From contig JAFAKI010000006.1 of assembly GCA_019235595.1 (NCBI GenBank), positions 1 through 5,083 on the forward strand: a stretch of 5,083 bases of DNA, in the 5' to 3' direction. Both the position numbers and the translations under genes were made by a program. This DNA comes from Mucilaginibacter sp. (lineage in GTDB: Bacteria > Bacteroidota > Bacteroidia > Sphingobacteriales > Sphingobacteriaceae). This document shows positions 1-5,083 of the stretch, in pieces (position 1 is the first letter of the stretch; each line of letters opens with the position of its first letter). The notes under the pieces are model-generated. The model saw nothing but the letters and a program-made list of their open reading frames with translations, was not told where the DNA came from and did no database searches.

Positions 1-1442
1 ATCAATTATTATCGCTTGCCTTTTATCGCCGGCACAATACAGGCGACCTGATGAACCGAGTAACCGAAGATGTGAGCCGTGTGCGTATGTACCTGGGGCC
101 GGGTATTATGTATACTATTAATACCGTCACGCTTTTTATTATCGCCATCTGCTTTATGGTGACGGTGGATATAAAGCTGACCATATTTTCCATCTTGCCC
201 ATGCCTATATTGGTTGTGACTATTTATTATGTAAACAACATCATCAACTTCCGCAGTGAAAAGATACAGCAGCGTTTATCGGTGCTCTCCAGCTTTGTGC
301 AGGAGAATTTTTCGGGCATCCGGGTGATCAAATCCTACGTGCGTGAAGAATTCGTCCGTGAAAGTTTTGCAGAAGAGAGTGAGAATTACAAAACCCACTC
401 CATGGCGCTGGTAAAAGTGCAGGCTATGTTCTTCCCTACTATGCTGTTACTAGTGGGATTGAGCAACGTGATCATTATGTACGTGGGTGGTGTCGAGGTG
501 ATGAAGGGGAATATTACTGCTGGTAATATCGCCGAGTTTATTGTATATCTAAATATGCTCACCTTCCCGGTAATGTCATTGGGATGGGTAACTTCGCTGA
601 TTCAAAGGGCCGCGGCATCGCAAAAAAGGATCAATGAGTTTTTGCATGAAGAATCGGATGTTGTATCGCCAAATGTTGCTCCGCGTACCATAAAGGGGCA
701 GATTACCTTTAAGAATGTCTCTTTCTATTATCCTGATACTGGTATCCATGCTTTAAAGAATGTATCATTTACAGCGGAACCGGGGCACATGATCGCGGTT
801 ATCGGGCGGACTGGATCAGGCAAATCAACCATTGCCAACCTCATCATGCGGATGTATGATGTAACAGGCGGGCAAATTCTGATTGATAATGAACCTGTCC
901 AGCAACTGAATCTGGAAAGCTATCGCTCGCAAATTGGCTTTGTGCCCCAGGAAGTTTTCCTGTTTTCGGATACTATTGCCAACAATATAGCTTTTAGTGC
1001 AGATACTTTAAATATGCCATTGGTAGAACAGGCCGCAAGGGACGCCGCTGTTTACAATAATATTATGGAGTTGGAGCATGGATTTGAGACCTTGATCGGT
1101 GAACGAGGTGTTACCTTATCCGGTGGGCAAAAGCAGCGTGTATCCATAGCGCGGGCCATTGTAAAGCACCCGCAGATATTGATCTTTGATGATTGCTTAT
1201 CCGCAGTGGATACCCGCACCGAGGAAGAGATCCTGCGCAACCTCGGTAATATTATGCAGGGCAAAACAAGCATTATCATCGCTCACCGTATATCCACCAT
1301 AAAAAATGCGGATAAAATATTGGTAATGGATGATGGTGAGATTGTTGAGCAGGGCACTCATGACGAACTGATGAACCTGAAACAGGTATATTTTGAGTTA
1401 TACGAAAAGCAACTGCTGGAAGAAGAAGAAAACGCCCAATAA
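1..1442 (+). CDS. ABC exporter, fused permease and ATPase (5' end missing)
   Basis: This is a half-transporter of the type I (MsbA/MdlB/YheI-like) exporter family. It is expected to sit in the inner membrane as a homo- or heterodimer and use ATP to export a substrate that the sequence does not reveal. The frame is open to the left edge: codons from base 3 read QLLSLAFYRRHNTGDL before the first ATG at 51, and TGDLMNR is a typical exporter motif. The ATG at 51 is therefore internal, and about 100 residues including the first membrane helices are missing. Counting from that ATG, hydrophobic segments lie near 19-38, 43-61, 125-147 and 158-179. The ATPase domain follows, with an A-loop Tyr227, Walker A GRTGSGKST (252-260), Q-loop Gln300, signature LSGGQ (356-360), Walker B ILIFD (376-380), D-loop SAVD (384-387) and H-loop His412. 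The residue after Walker B is Asp381, not the usual catalytic Glu. The end is acidic (LLEEEENAQ) and the stop is TAA. Family assignment is secure; the substrate is unknown. Confidence 0.95.
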   Translation, partial: QLLSLAFYRRHNTGDLMNRVTEDVSRVRMYLGPGIMYTINTVTLFIIAICFMVTVDIKLTIFSILPMPILVVTIYYVNNIINFRSEKIQQRLSVLSSFVQENFSGIRVIKSYVREEFVRESFAEESENYKTHSMALVKVQAMFFPTMLLLVGLSNVIIMYVGGVEVMKGNITAGNIAEFIVYLNMLTFPVMSLGWVTSLIQRAAASQKRINEFLHEESDVVSPNVAPRTIKGQITFKNVSFYYPDTGIHALKNVSFTAEPGHMIAVIGRTGSGKSTIANLIMRMYDVTGGQILIDNEPVQQLNLESYRSQIGFVPQEVFLFSDTIANNIAFSADTLNMPLVEQAARDAAVYNNIMELEHGFETLIGERGVTLSGGQKQRVSIARAIVKHPQILIFDDCLSAVDTRTEEEILRNLGNIMQGKTSIIIAHRISTIKNADKILVMDDGEIVEQGTHDELMNLKQVYFELYEKQLLEEEENAQ

Positions 1443-1507
1443 TTAACTTTTAATATAAAAATAAGCTCATTTGATTGAAAAAATCTCAACAATATTGTTT
1501 TTGATGC

Positions 1508-1535
1508 TTGTACTTTGAAAAATTATTTATATTTA
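1508..1535 (+). promoter_or_regulatory. Weak Bacteroidota-type promoter candidate for the PUR-family gene
   Basis: The 126-base gap between the ABC exporter and the PUR gene is very AT-rich and shows no hairpin terminator. TTG at 1508-1510 is followed after 17 bases by TATATTTA (1528-1535). That matches five of the six fixed bases of the Bacteroidota -7 box TAnnTTTG and would place transcription start near 1540, about 25-30 bases before the ATG. A competing element, TACTTTG at 1511-1517, lacks one spacer base and has no good upstream partner. In such AT-rich DNA a match of this quality is weak evidence. Read-through from the exporter gene is also possible. Confidence 0.3.
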
Positions 1536-1568
1536 TGCCAAATCAAAAACTAATTACAATTTTTTAAC

Positions 1569-1898
1569 ATGGGTGATTTCGACAATAGAGAGCGTGAGGA
1601 AGTATTCTCAAAAAAAGTCAGAGCGGGTAAAAGGACGTACTTTTTCGACGTAAAGGCGACTCGTTCGAACGACTATTATATTACTATTACTGAAAGCAAG
1701 AAACGCCTGGAAGATGGTGTTTTCATCAAACACAAGATCTTCCTGTACAAAGAAGATTTTGAAAAATTTGCTGAAGGGCTTAAAGACACTGTTGAGTACA
1801 TCAAAGCCAACCAGGAAGTCGTAGAAAAACGCTATGAAATGAGCGAATCATCAGAGGTTGCTAAAAGCGCTGACGACGATTTCTCTTTTGATATTTAA
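1569..1898 (+). CDS. PUR-family DNA/RNA-binding protein (DUF3276 type)
   Basis: A 109-residue cytoplasmic protein resembling the single-repeat bacterial PUR-alpha family, which is common in Bacteroidota and spirochaetes; the Borrelia member (BpuR) is known to bind nucleic acids. The PUR repeat spans about residues 11-81: a run of beta-strand-like segments (EVFSKKVRAG, RTYFFDVKAT, DYYITITESKK, FIKHKIFLYKED) followed by an amphipathic helix (FEKFAEGLKDTVEYIKAN). Basic and aromatic residues (Lys15/16, Arg18, Lys21, Arg22, Tyr24, Phe25/26, Tyr36/37) alternate as expected for a nucleic-acid-binding sheet. Bacterial members work as dimers, with each chain giving one repeat. The C-terminal 25 or so residues look disordered and end in an acidic-aromatic stretch, DDDFSFDI. 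The ATG at 1569 is the only sensible start; no Shine-Dalgarno is visible (TTTTTAAC precedes it), which is usual for the phylum. The gene is followed at once by a terminator, so it is probably monocistronic. The exact cellular target cannot be read from the sequence. Confidence 0.88.
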   Translation: MGDFDNREREEVFSKKVRAGKRTYFFDVKATRSNDYYITITESKKRLEDGVFIKHKIFLYKEDFEKFAEGLKDTVEYIKANQEVVEKRYEMSESSEVAKSADDDFSFDI

Positions 1899-1921
1899 AA
1901 CTAACTAAACTAACCCATATT

Positions 1922-1949
1922 AAAACCCTGCCAGAAGCAGGGTTTTTTT
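1922..1949 (+). terminator. Rho-independent terminator after the PUR-family gene
   Basis: AAAACCCTGC (1922-1931) pairs perfectly with GCAGGGTTTT (1937-1946) around a 5-base loop CAGAA. The stem has a GC-rich core and runs into seven consecutive T residues (1943-1949). It lies 24 bases after the PUR-gene stop. Read from the other strand the hairpin is followed by only four T residues, so it could act as a weaker back-stop for mgtE transcription. Confidence 0.93.
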
Positions 1950-1977
1950 GTTTGTTCTGAGTAGCACTGTAAAAATA

Positions 1978-2135
1978 ATAGAGTATGTCATTTCGAATCT
2001 GCATGCCGGGGGCCGCGTAATGAGGCGGGTGAGAAATCTTCTTCGATGTGCATATTTGCTTTGCATGATGAATAAGATTTCTCCTCACCCAAAGCTCAAT
2101 TCCAGCCCAAGTTCGTTCGAAATGACATAGTCTAT
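1978..2135. repeat. Long imperfect palindrome, probable interspersed repeat element
   Basis: The outer arms 1978-1997 and 2116-2135 are reverse complements at 19 of 20 positions, including a 14-base perfect core, TATGTCATTTCGAA against TTCGAAATGACATA. The inner arms GGGTGAGAAATCTT (2027-2040) and 2074-2090 (AAGATTTCTC then CTCACCC) also pair, with an extra two bases on the right. The segments between them (1998-2026 and 2091-2115) are diverged but still alignable, with GGGC and ATGAG/TTGAG blocks in the same order. The apex is about 33 bases (2041-2073). A GTCATTTCGA...AGAAATCTT inverted pair recalls short intergenic repeats that I remember as frequent in Bacteroidota genomes; copy number could not be checked here. 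It lies between convergent genes and has no credible ORF. Confidence 0.85.
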
Positions 2136-2162
2136 AGAAGTTTGCTAAAATTCAAATGGCTT

Positions 2163-3605
2163 CTAAGCAGTCAATCTAAAAGCAAGCCCCTGCTGCATAG
2201 TAGGCACGAAAGCATGAGCCCCTGCATGAGCAGCATGTAAAACACTGGCCATTACAATAGATGCGATGCTGAAATAGATGACCAATCCGGTAACGTCAAC
2301 CAGGGTAGCCACAAATGGCGCCGATGATGTGGCTGGGTCGAAACCAAGTCTTTTTAACAACAAAGGCAACATAGATCCCGCCAAAGACCCCCACAAAACA
2401 ATTCCAACTAAGGTAAAGCCTACAGTCATGGCAACCATTAGCCAATGCGGCCCATAAATATTACTGAATGGCACCCATGCAAGGATTCGCAAAAAGCCGA
2501 TAATCCCAAGTACCATTCCCAACATTAAGCCTGACATTATCTCACGGCGCATTACACGCCACCAATCGCCAATTCTGACCTCGCCTAAGGCCATCGCCTG
2601 TATAATCAATGTTGAAGCCTGTGATCCGCTATTTCCACCGCTGGACATAATCAACGGAACAAAGAAAGCAAGCTGTATCACTATGGCCAATTCATCACTA
2701 AAATACTGCATTGCGCTGGAGGTAAGCATCTCGCTCAGAAACAGCACGATCAGCCAGCCTACACGTTTTTTTACCAGCTTGAACAAATTGATATCCAGAT
2801 AGGGTTCATCCAGCGCTTCGGTACCACCAATTTTCTGGATATCTTCTGCATATTCTTCATTGGCTATCCAGAGGATATCGTCAACCGTTACAATACCTAA
2901 TAGAATATTATCATTATCCGTAACCGGCAAAGCCACGCGGTTATTCATCCTGAATGTATTGATTGCTTCCTCCTGAGGGTCGTTCACTTTTAACGAGATG
3001 AGGCGGTTGTCCATCAACGAGCTTACTTTGGTTTCAGGGTCTGCCAATAACACCTCGCGTATTCTGATATCATCCAGTAACACGCCGTCGCTATCGATCA
3101 CATAAATGACATCAATGGTTTCGGAGTTCTTTCCGTATTTCCTGATGTGCATCAAAACACGCTCCACATTCCAGGATTTTTTTACAGTGATATAGTCTGG
3201 CGTCATCAAGCGGCCCACGCTGTCCTCTTCATAGCCTAACAGGATCAACGCCTCCTTACGGTCGGCCGGTGGCAAGTGCTGGATCAGCATTTTTACCGTA
3301 TCGCCGTGCAATTCACCAAACAAGGCGGTGCGGTCGTCGGGCGGAAGCTCATTGATTAGCTCGGCAATTTTTGTCCCGGAAAGTTTTTTAAGGATACGCT
3401 CCTGAACGGGGAAATCGAGTATGCGGAATACATTTACCGCACGATTGATGGAAAGTATGTCAATAAATCTGGGGCCATAATCGGGAAATTCTCCTATCAG
3501 AATTTCAACGTCTGATATATTAAGGTTGTTCAGGTATTCCTGAAGCTGTTTTTCATCATTTCGCTCCAGCAATAGTTCGATTTGGTCAACCATTTCTTCC
3601 ATCAT
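2163..3605 (-). CDS. mgtE: Magnesium transporter MgtE
   Basis: A 480-residue inner-membrane Mg2+ transporter/channel of the MgtE family, which acts as a dimer and is gated by cytoplasmic Mg2+. From the chosen ATG at 3605, an MgtE_N helical domain covers about residues 5-130 (with ELPPDDRTALFGEL). Two CBS domains follow at about 131-190 (starting GRLMTPDYITV) and 195-247 (ending LLGIVTVDDILWI), then a linking plug-helix region and five membrane segments near 284-302, 305-324, 357-380, 388-417 and 429-456. Family hallmarks are GGNSGSQ (323-329) and ATLVDVTG (433-440), whose Asp437 matches the pore Asp that binds Mg2+ in the Thermus protein. The reading frame extends to a TTG at 3665, but the ATG at 3605 has GAGGG (3613-3617) seven bases upstream and a promoter-like element ends just before it, so it is preferred. 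A second ATG at 3602 is equally possible. After the last helix there is an extra tail of about 24 residues with three His, longer than the Thermus protein (about 450 residues). It is divergent from ychF. Confidence 0.95.
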   Translation of the reverse strand: MMEEMVDQIELLLERNDEKQLQEYLNNLNISDVEILIGEFPDYGPRFIDILSINRAVNVFRILDFPVQERILKKLSGTKIAELINELPPDDRTALFGELHGDTVKMLIQHLPPADRKEALILLGYEEDSVGRLMTPDYITVKKSWNVERVLMHIRKYGKNSETIDVIYVIDSDGVLLDDIRIREVLLADPETKVSSLMDNRLISLKVNDPQEEAINTFRMNNRVALPVTDNDNILLGIVTVDDILWIANEEYAEDIQKIGGTEALDEPYLDINLFKLVKKRVGWLIVLFLSEMLTSSAMQYFSDELAIVIQLAFFVPLIMSSGGNSGSQASTLIIQAMALGEVRIGDWWRVMRREIMSGLMLGMVLGIIGFLRILAWVPFSNIYGPHWLMVAMTVGFTLVGIVLWGSLAGSMLPLLLKRLGFDPATSSAPFVATLVDVTGLVIYFSIASIVMASVLHAAHAGAHAFVPTMQQGLAFRLTA

Positions 3606-3612
3606 AATAAGG

Positions 3613-3617
3613 CCCTC
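3613..3617 (-). promoter_or_regulatory. Ribosome binding site of mgtE
   Basis: GAGGG on the minus strand lies seven bases before the ATG at 3605. Shine-Dalgarno-like sites are uncommon in Bacteroidota. This one favours the 480-residue start over the upstream TTG at 3665. Confidence 0.5.
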
Positions 3618-3634
3618 GTTGTTTACATTGGTTA

Positions 3635-3665
3635 CTAATTTAGTTTTTTTGGGAATGCTGCGCAA
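3635..3665 (-). promoter_or_regulatory. Predicted mgtE promoter
   Basis: On the minus strand, TTG (3665-3663) is followed after 20 bases by TAAATTAG (3642-3635), which matches five of six fixed positions of the Bacteroidota -7 box TAnnTTTG. Transcription would start near 3628-3630, leaving a leader of about 25 bases before the ATG at 3605. If correct, the TTG at 3665 is the -33 box and cannot be the start codon. Motif match only. Confidence 0.45.
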
Positions 3666-3685
3666 AAGTCGTTTATTTTTTCAAA

Positions 3686-3715
3686 TTACACGCTTAGTTT
3701 TTTCTTTTATCTTTG
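3686..3715 (+). promoter_or_regulatory. Predicted ychF promoter
   Basis: TATCTTTG (3708-3715) is a full match to the Bacteroidota -7 consensus TAnnTTTG. TTA at 3686-3688, 19 bases upstream, stands where the -33 TTG is expected (two of three bases). Transcription would start near 3720-3723, just ahead of the inverted heptamer array, giving a leader of about 90 bases before the ATG at 3814. It lies back to back with the mgtE promoter without overlap. Confidence 0.55.
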
Positions 3716-3724
3716 CGGCGCGAA

Positions 3725-3806
3725 AAAGAACCAGGACGCAAGAATCAAGAGCCAAGATTAAGAGGCTCCGGTATATCTTGACTCCTGGTTCTTGACTCTT
3801 GACTCT
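3725..3806. repeat. Inverted heptamer array able to form a hairpin in the ychF leader
   Basis: The left arm carries five pentamers related to CAAGA, spaced exactly seven bases apart: AAAGA 3725, CAGGA 3732, CAAGA 3739, CAAGA 3746, CAAGA 3753. The right arm carries the complementary form at the same spacing: TCTTG 3776, TCCTG 3783, TCTTG 3790, TCTTG 3797 and a partial TCT at 3804. The main stem is AAGAACCAGGA (3726-3736) with TCCTGGTTCTT (3783-3793), 11 base pairs; after a 2-base internal mismatch five more pairs form (3739-3743 with 3776-3780). An inner GAGCC/GGCTC stem (3749-3753 with 3764-3768) caps it. No U-tract follows, so it is not a standard terminator. It is probably an interspersed repeat, and a role in the ychF 5' UTR is possible but unproven. 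Confidence 0.8.
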
Positions 3807-3813
3807 AAAAAAT

Positions 3814-4917
3814 ATGGGACTACAATGTGGTATAGTAGGTTTGCCGAATGTGGGTAAATCGACACTTTTTAATTGCTTATCAAACGCTAAGGCGCAGGCG
3901 GCCAATTTTCCGTTCTGTACCATTGAGCCAAACGTTGGTGTAATTACCGTTCCGGATGAGCGCTTAAATAAGCTGGTGGAGATAGTTGAACCGAAAAACA
4001 CTGTCCCAAATGTGATCGAAATAGTCGATATAGCCGGTTTGGTAAAAGGCGCCAGCAAAGGCGAAGGCCTGGGCAACCAGTTTTTGGCCAATATACGTGC
4101 TACCAATGCCATCATACATGTTTTGCGTTGCTTTGATAACGATAATGTGATCCACGTGGATGGTTCGGTCGACCCCATCCGCGATAAAGAGATCATTGAT
4201 ACTGAGTTGCAGTTGAAGGACCTGGACTCAATTGAAAAGAAGATCAGCAAGATCGAAAAGATGGCCAAAACCGGTGGTGACAAAGAAGCCAAAAAAGCTT
4301 TTGAGGTTTTAACCATTTATAGGAACCATTTACTGGAAGGAAAATCGGCCCGTACCGCGCCTGTTGCTGAAGAAGACAAGGAATATATTTCTGATATCTG
4401 GTTGCTGACCGCCAAACCAGTAATGTACGTTTGTAATGTGGACGAAGCTTCGGTAAATACCGGGAACGCCTATGTTGAAAAGGTAAAAGCGGCTGTAAAA
4501 GAAGAAAATGCCGAAGTGCTGATCATCTCTGCGCAAATCGAATCTGAAATTTCACAGTTGGAGACTTACGAAGAACGCCAGATGTTTTTGGATGATCTTG
4601 GTTTGGCTGAATCAGGTGTCAATAAATTGATCAAAGCAGCTTATAAATTATTAAATCTAGCCACCTACTTTACCGCCGGTGTTCAGGAAGTCCGCGCATG
4701 GACTATTACCAGGGGCTTTACCGCTCCGCAGGCTGCAGGTGTGATCCATACCGATTTTGAGAAAGGATTTATCCGCGCTGAGGTAATCAAATACGAAGAC
4801 TTTGTAAAATATAACGGTTCGGAAACAGCGATTAAAGATGCAGGCAAAATGGCCATAGAGGGCAAAACCTACATTGTGCAGGATGGCGACATTATGCACT
4901 TCAGGTTTAATGTGTAA
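3814..4917 (+). CDS. ychF: Redox-regulated ATPase YchF (Obg-family P-loop protein)
   Basis: A 367-residue cytoplasmic ATPase of the Obg/YchF family, conserved across life and reported to bind ribosomes and affect translation and oxidative-stress responses. The ATG at 3814 gives MGLQCGIVGLPNVGKST, matching the family's usual N-terminus and its length of about 363-367 residues; a TTG 15 bases upstream in frame lies inside a repeat and is rejected. Motifs: G1/P-loop GLPNVGKST (9-17), NFPFCTIEPN (31-40) in the switch I area, G3 DIAG (72-75) followed by Leu76, and the altered G4 NVDE (208-211). NxxE in place of NKxD is the known reason YchF prefers ATP over GTP, and a hydrophobic residue after DxxG marks it as a HAS-type enzyme. 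A charged helical region (about 130-200) is the coiled-coil insertion, and the C-terminal TGS domain spans about 284-367, ending GDIMHFRFNV. No Shine-Dalgarno is seen, only an A-rich stretch before the ATG. It is divergent from mgtE. All key residues are intact. Confidence 0.97.
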   Translation: MGLQCGIVGLPNVGKSTLFNCLSNAKAQAANFPFCTIEPNVGVITVPDERLNKLVEIVEPKNTVPNVIEIVDIAGLVKGASKGEGLGNQFLANIRATNAIIHVLRCFDNDNVIHVDGSVDPIRDKEIIDTELQLKDLDSIEKKISKIEKMAKTGGDKEAKKAFEVLTIYRNHLLEGKSARTAPVAEEDKEYISDIWLLTAKPVMYVCNVDEASVNTGNAYVEKVKAAVKEENAEVLIISAQIESEISQLETYEERQMFLDDLGLAESGVNKLIKAAYKLLNLATYFTAGVQEVRAWTITRGFTAPQAAGVIHTDFEKGFIRAEVIKYEDFVKYNGSETAIKDAGKMAIEGKTYIVQDGDIMHFRFNV

Positions 4918-5083
4918 GTTTCTGTATCAATCTTAGGCCTTGATTTAGTTAACGGTATAATCTGAACAATCAATCCCTCTAACCAGCGGGCGGCTTCGAT
5001 ATGCGCTTCCTGCGCACTGTAAAGGGTTGCATCCATCCGTTAAAAATGCCGGGTAACTTTTCAAAACGTATATCGCTGATATT
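4918..5083. other. Right-edge region without a secure gene
   Basis: No plus-strand frame stays open. No terminator with a T-tract follows ychF; a small 5-base-pair hairpin (TGCGC 5002-5006 with GCGCA 5012-5016) lacks one. On the minus strand, one frame is open from the edge to a stop at 4979-4981 (NISDIRFEKLPGIFNGWMQP...). Another frame reads MDATLYSAQEAHIEAARWLE from 5036 and would run into the end of ychF. The region may hold the tail of a convergent gene or a frameshifted remnant; neither peptide is recognised. Confidence 0.3.

Noticed and set aside
51..53. ATG at 51 as the start of the ABC exporter
   Set aside because: The frame continues upstream to the window edge with conserved exporter sequence (FYRRHNTGDL just before the ATG), so this Met is internal.
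1052..1279. Minus-strand open frame inside the ABC ATPase domain
   Set aside because: It is antisense to the signature and Walker B region; a shadow created by constrained coding sequence.
1861..2088. 75-codon minus-strand open frame over the PUR-gene terminator
   Set aside because: It crosses the terminator and half of the palindrome and overlaps the PUR gene in antisense. No start signal or family resemblance was seen.
1948..2130. 60-codon plus-strand open frame in the gap between the PUR gene and mgtE
   Set aside because: It begins at the terminator T-run and lies almost wholly within the palindrome; its peptide reflects the inverted repeat and is not protein-like.
3725..3806. CRISPR-like or riboswitch interpretation of the ychF leader repeat
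   Set aside because: The units are only seven bases with no spacers, and no known riboswitch core is recognised; a degenerate inverted heptamer array fits better.
3681..4316. 211-codon minus-strand open frame overlapping ychF
   Set aside because: It is antisense to the highly conserved N-terminal half of ychF, has low-complexity Ser/Leu/Ile-rich content with no recognisable domain, and would cover the ychF promoter and leader repeat. It is a shadow of ychF.
4932..4944. Possible terminator around CTTAGGCCTTG after ychF
   Set aside because: The complementarity is only a short palindrome (AGGCCT) with no usable loop and no T-tract.

Overview
The window looks like an ordinary chromosomal stretch from a member of the Bacteroidota, most likely a Sphingobacteriaceae-type genome (Pedobacter or Mucilaginibacter relatives). 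The clues are a small single-domain PUR-family nucleic-acid-binding protein (DUF3276 type) typical of that phylum, promoter-like TTG-N19/20-TAnnTTTG elements instead of the E. coli consensus, weak or absent Shine-Dalgarno sites, and two interspersed-repeat-like palindromes. Genus-level placement is an inference.

Layout: (1) 1-1442, plus strand: the C-terminal 479 residues of a fused permease-ATPase ABC exporter whose start lies beyond the left edge. (2) 1443-1568: AT-rich gap with a weak promoter candidate. (3) 1569-1898, plus strand: the PUR-family protein, followed by a clear intrinsic terminator (1922-1949). (4) 1978-2135: a long imperfect palindrome in the gap between convergent genes. 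(5) 2163-3605, minus strand: mgtE, a CBS-domain magnesium transporter/channel. (6) 3606-3813: a divergent promoter region. It has one Bacteroidota-type promoter for mgtE, one for ychF, and a heptamer-based inverted repeat in the ychF leader. (7) 3814-4917, plus strand: ychF, the universally conserved Obg-family P-loop ATPase. (8) 4918-5083: no secure gene, but a possible decayed or frameshifted coding remnant on the minus strand at the right edge.

The four genes do not form a pathway. The ABC exporter and PUR gene are co-directional but separated by 126 bases, and mgtE and ychF are divergently transcribed from separate promoters. They are housekeeping or general-physiology genes: export, nucleic-acid binding, magnesium homeostasis and ribosome-associated ATPase.

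I found no previously undescribed multi-gene system. The most interesting non-coding signals are the 158-bp palindrome at 1978-2135 and the 7-nt-register inverted heptamer array at 3725-3806, which sits between the predicted ychF promoter and its start codon. Two commonly miscalled starts are also resolved here: the TTG codons upstream of mgtE and ychF are best read as a promoter element and as part of the repeat, respectively.
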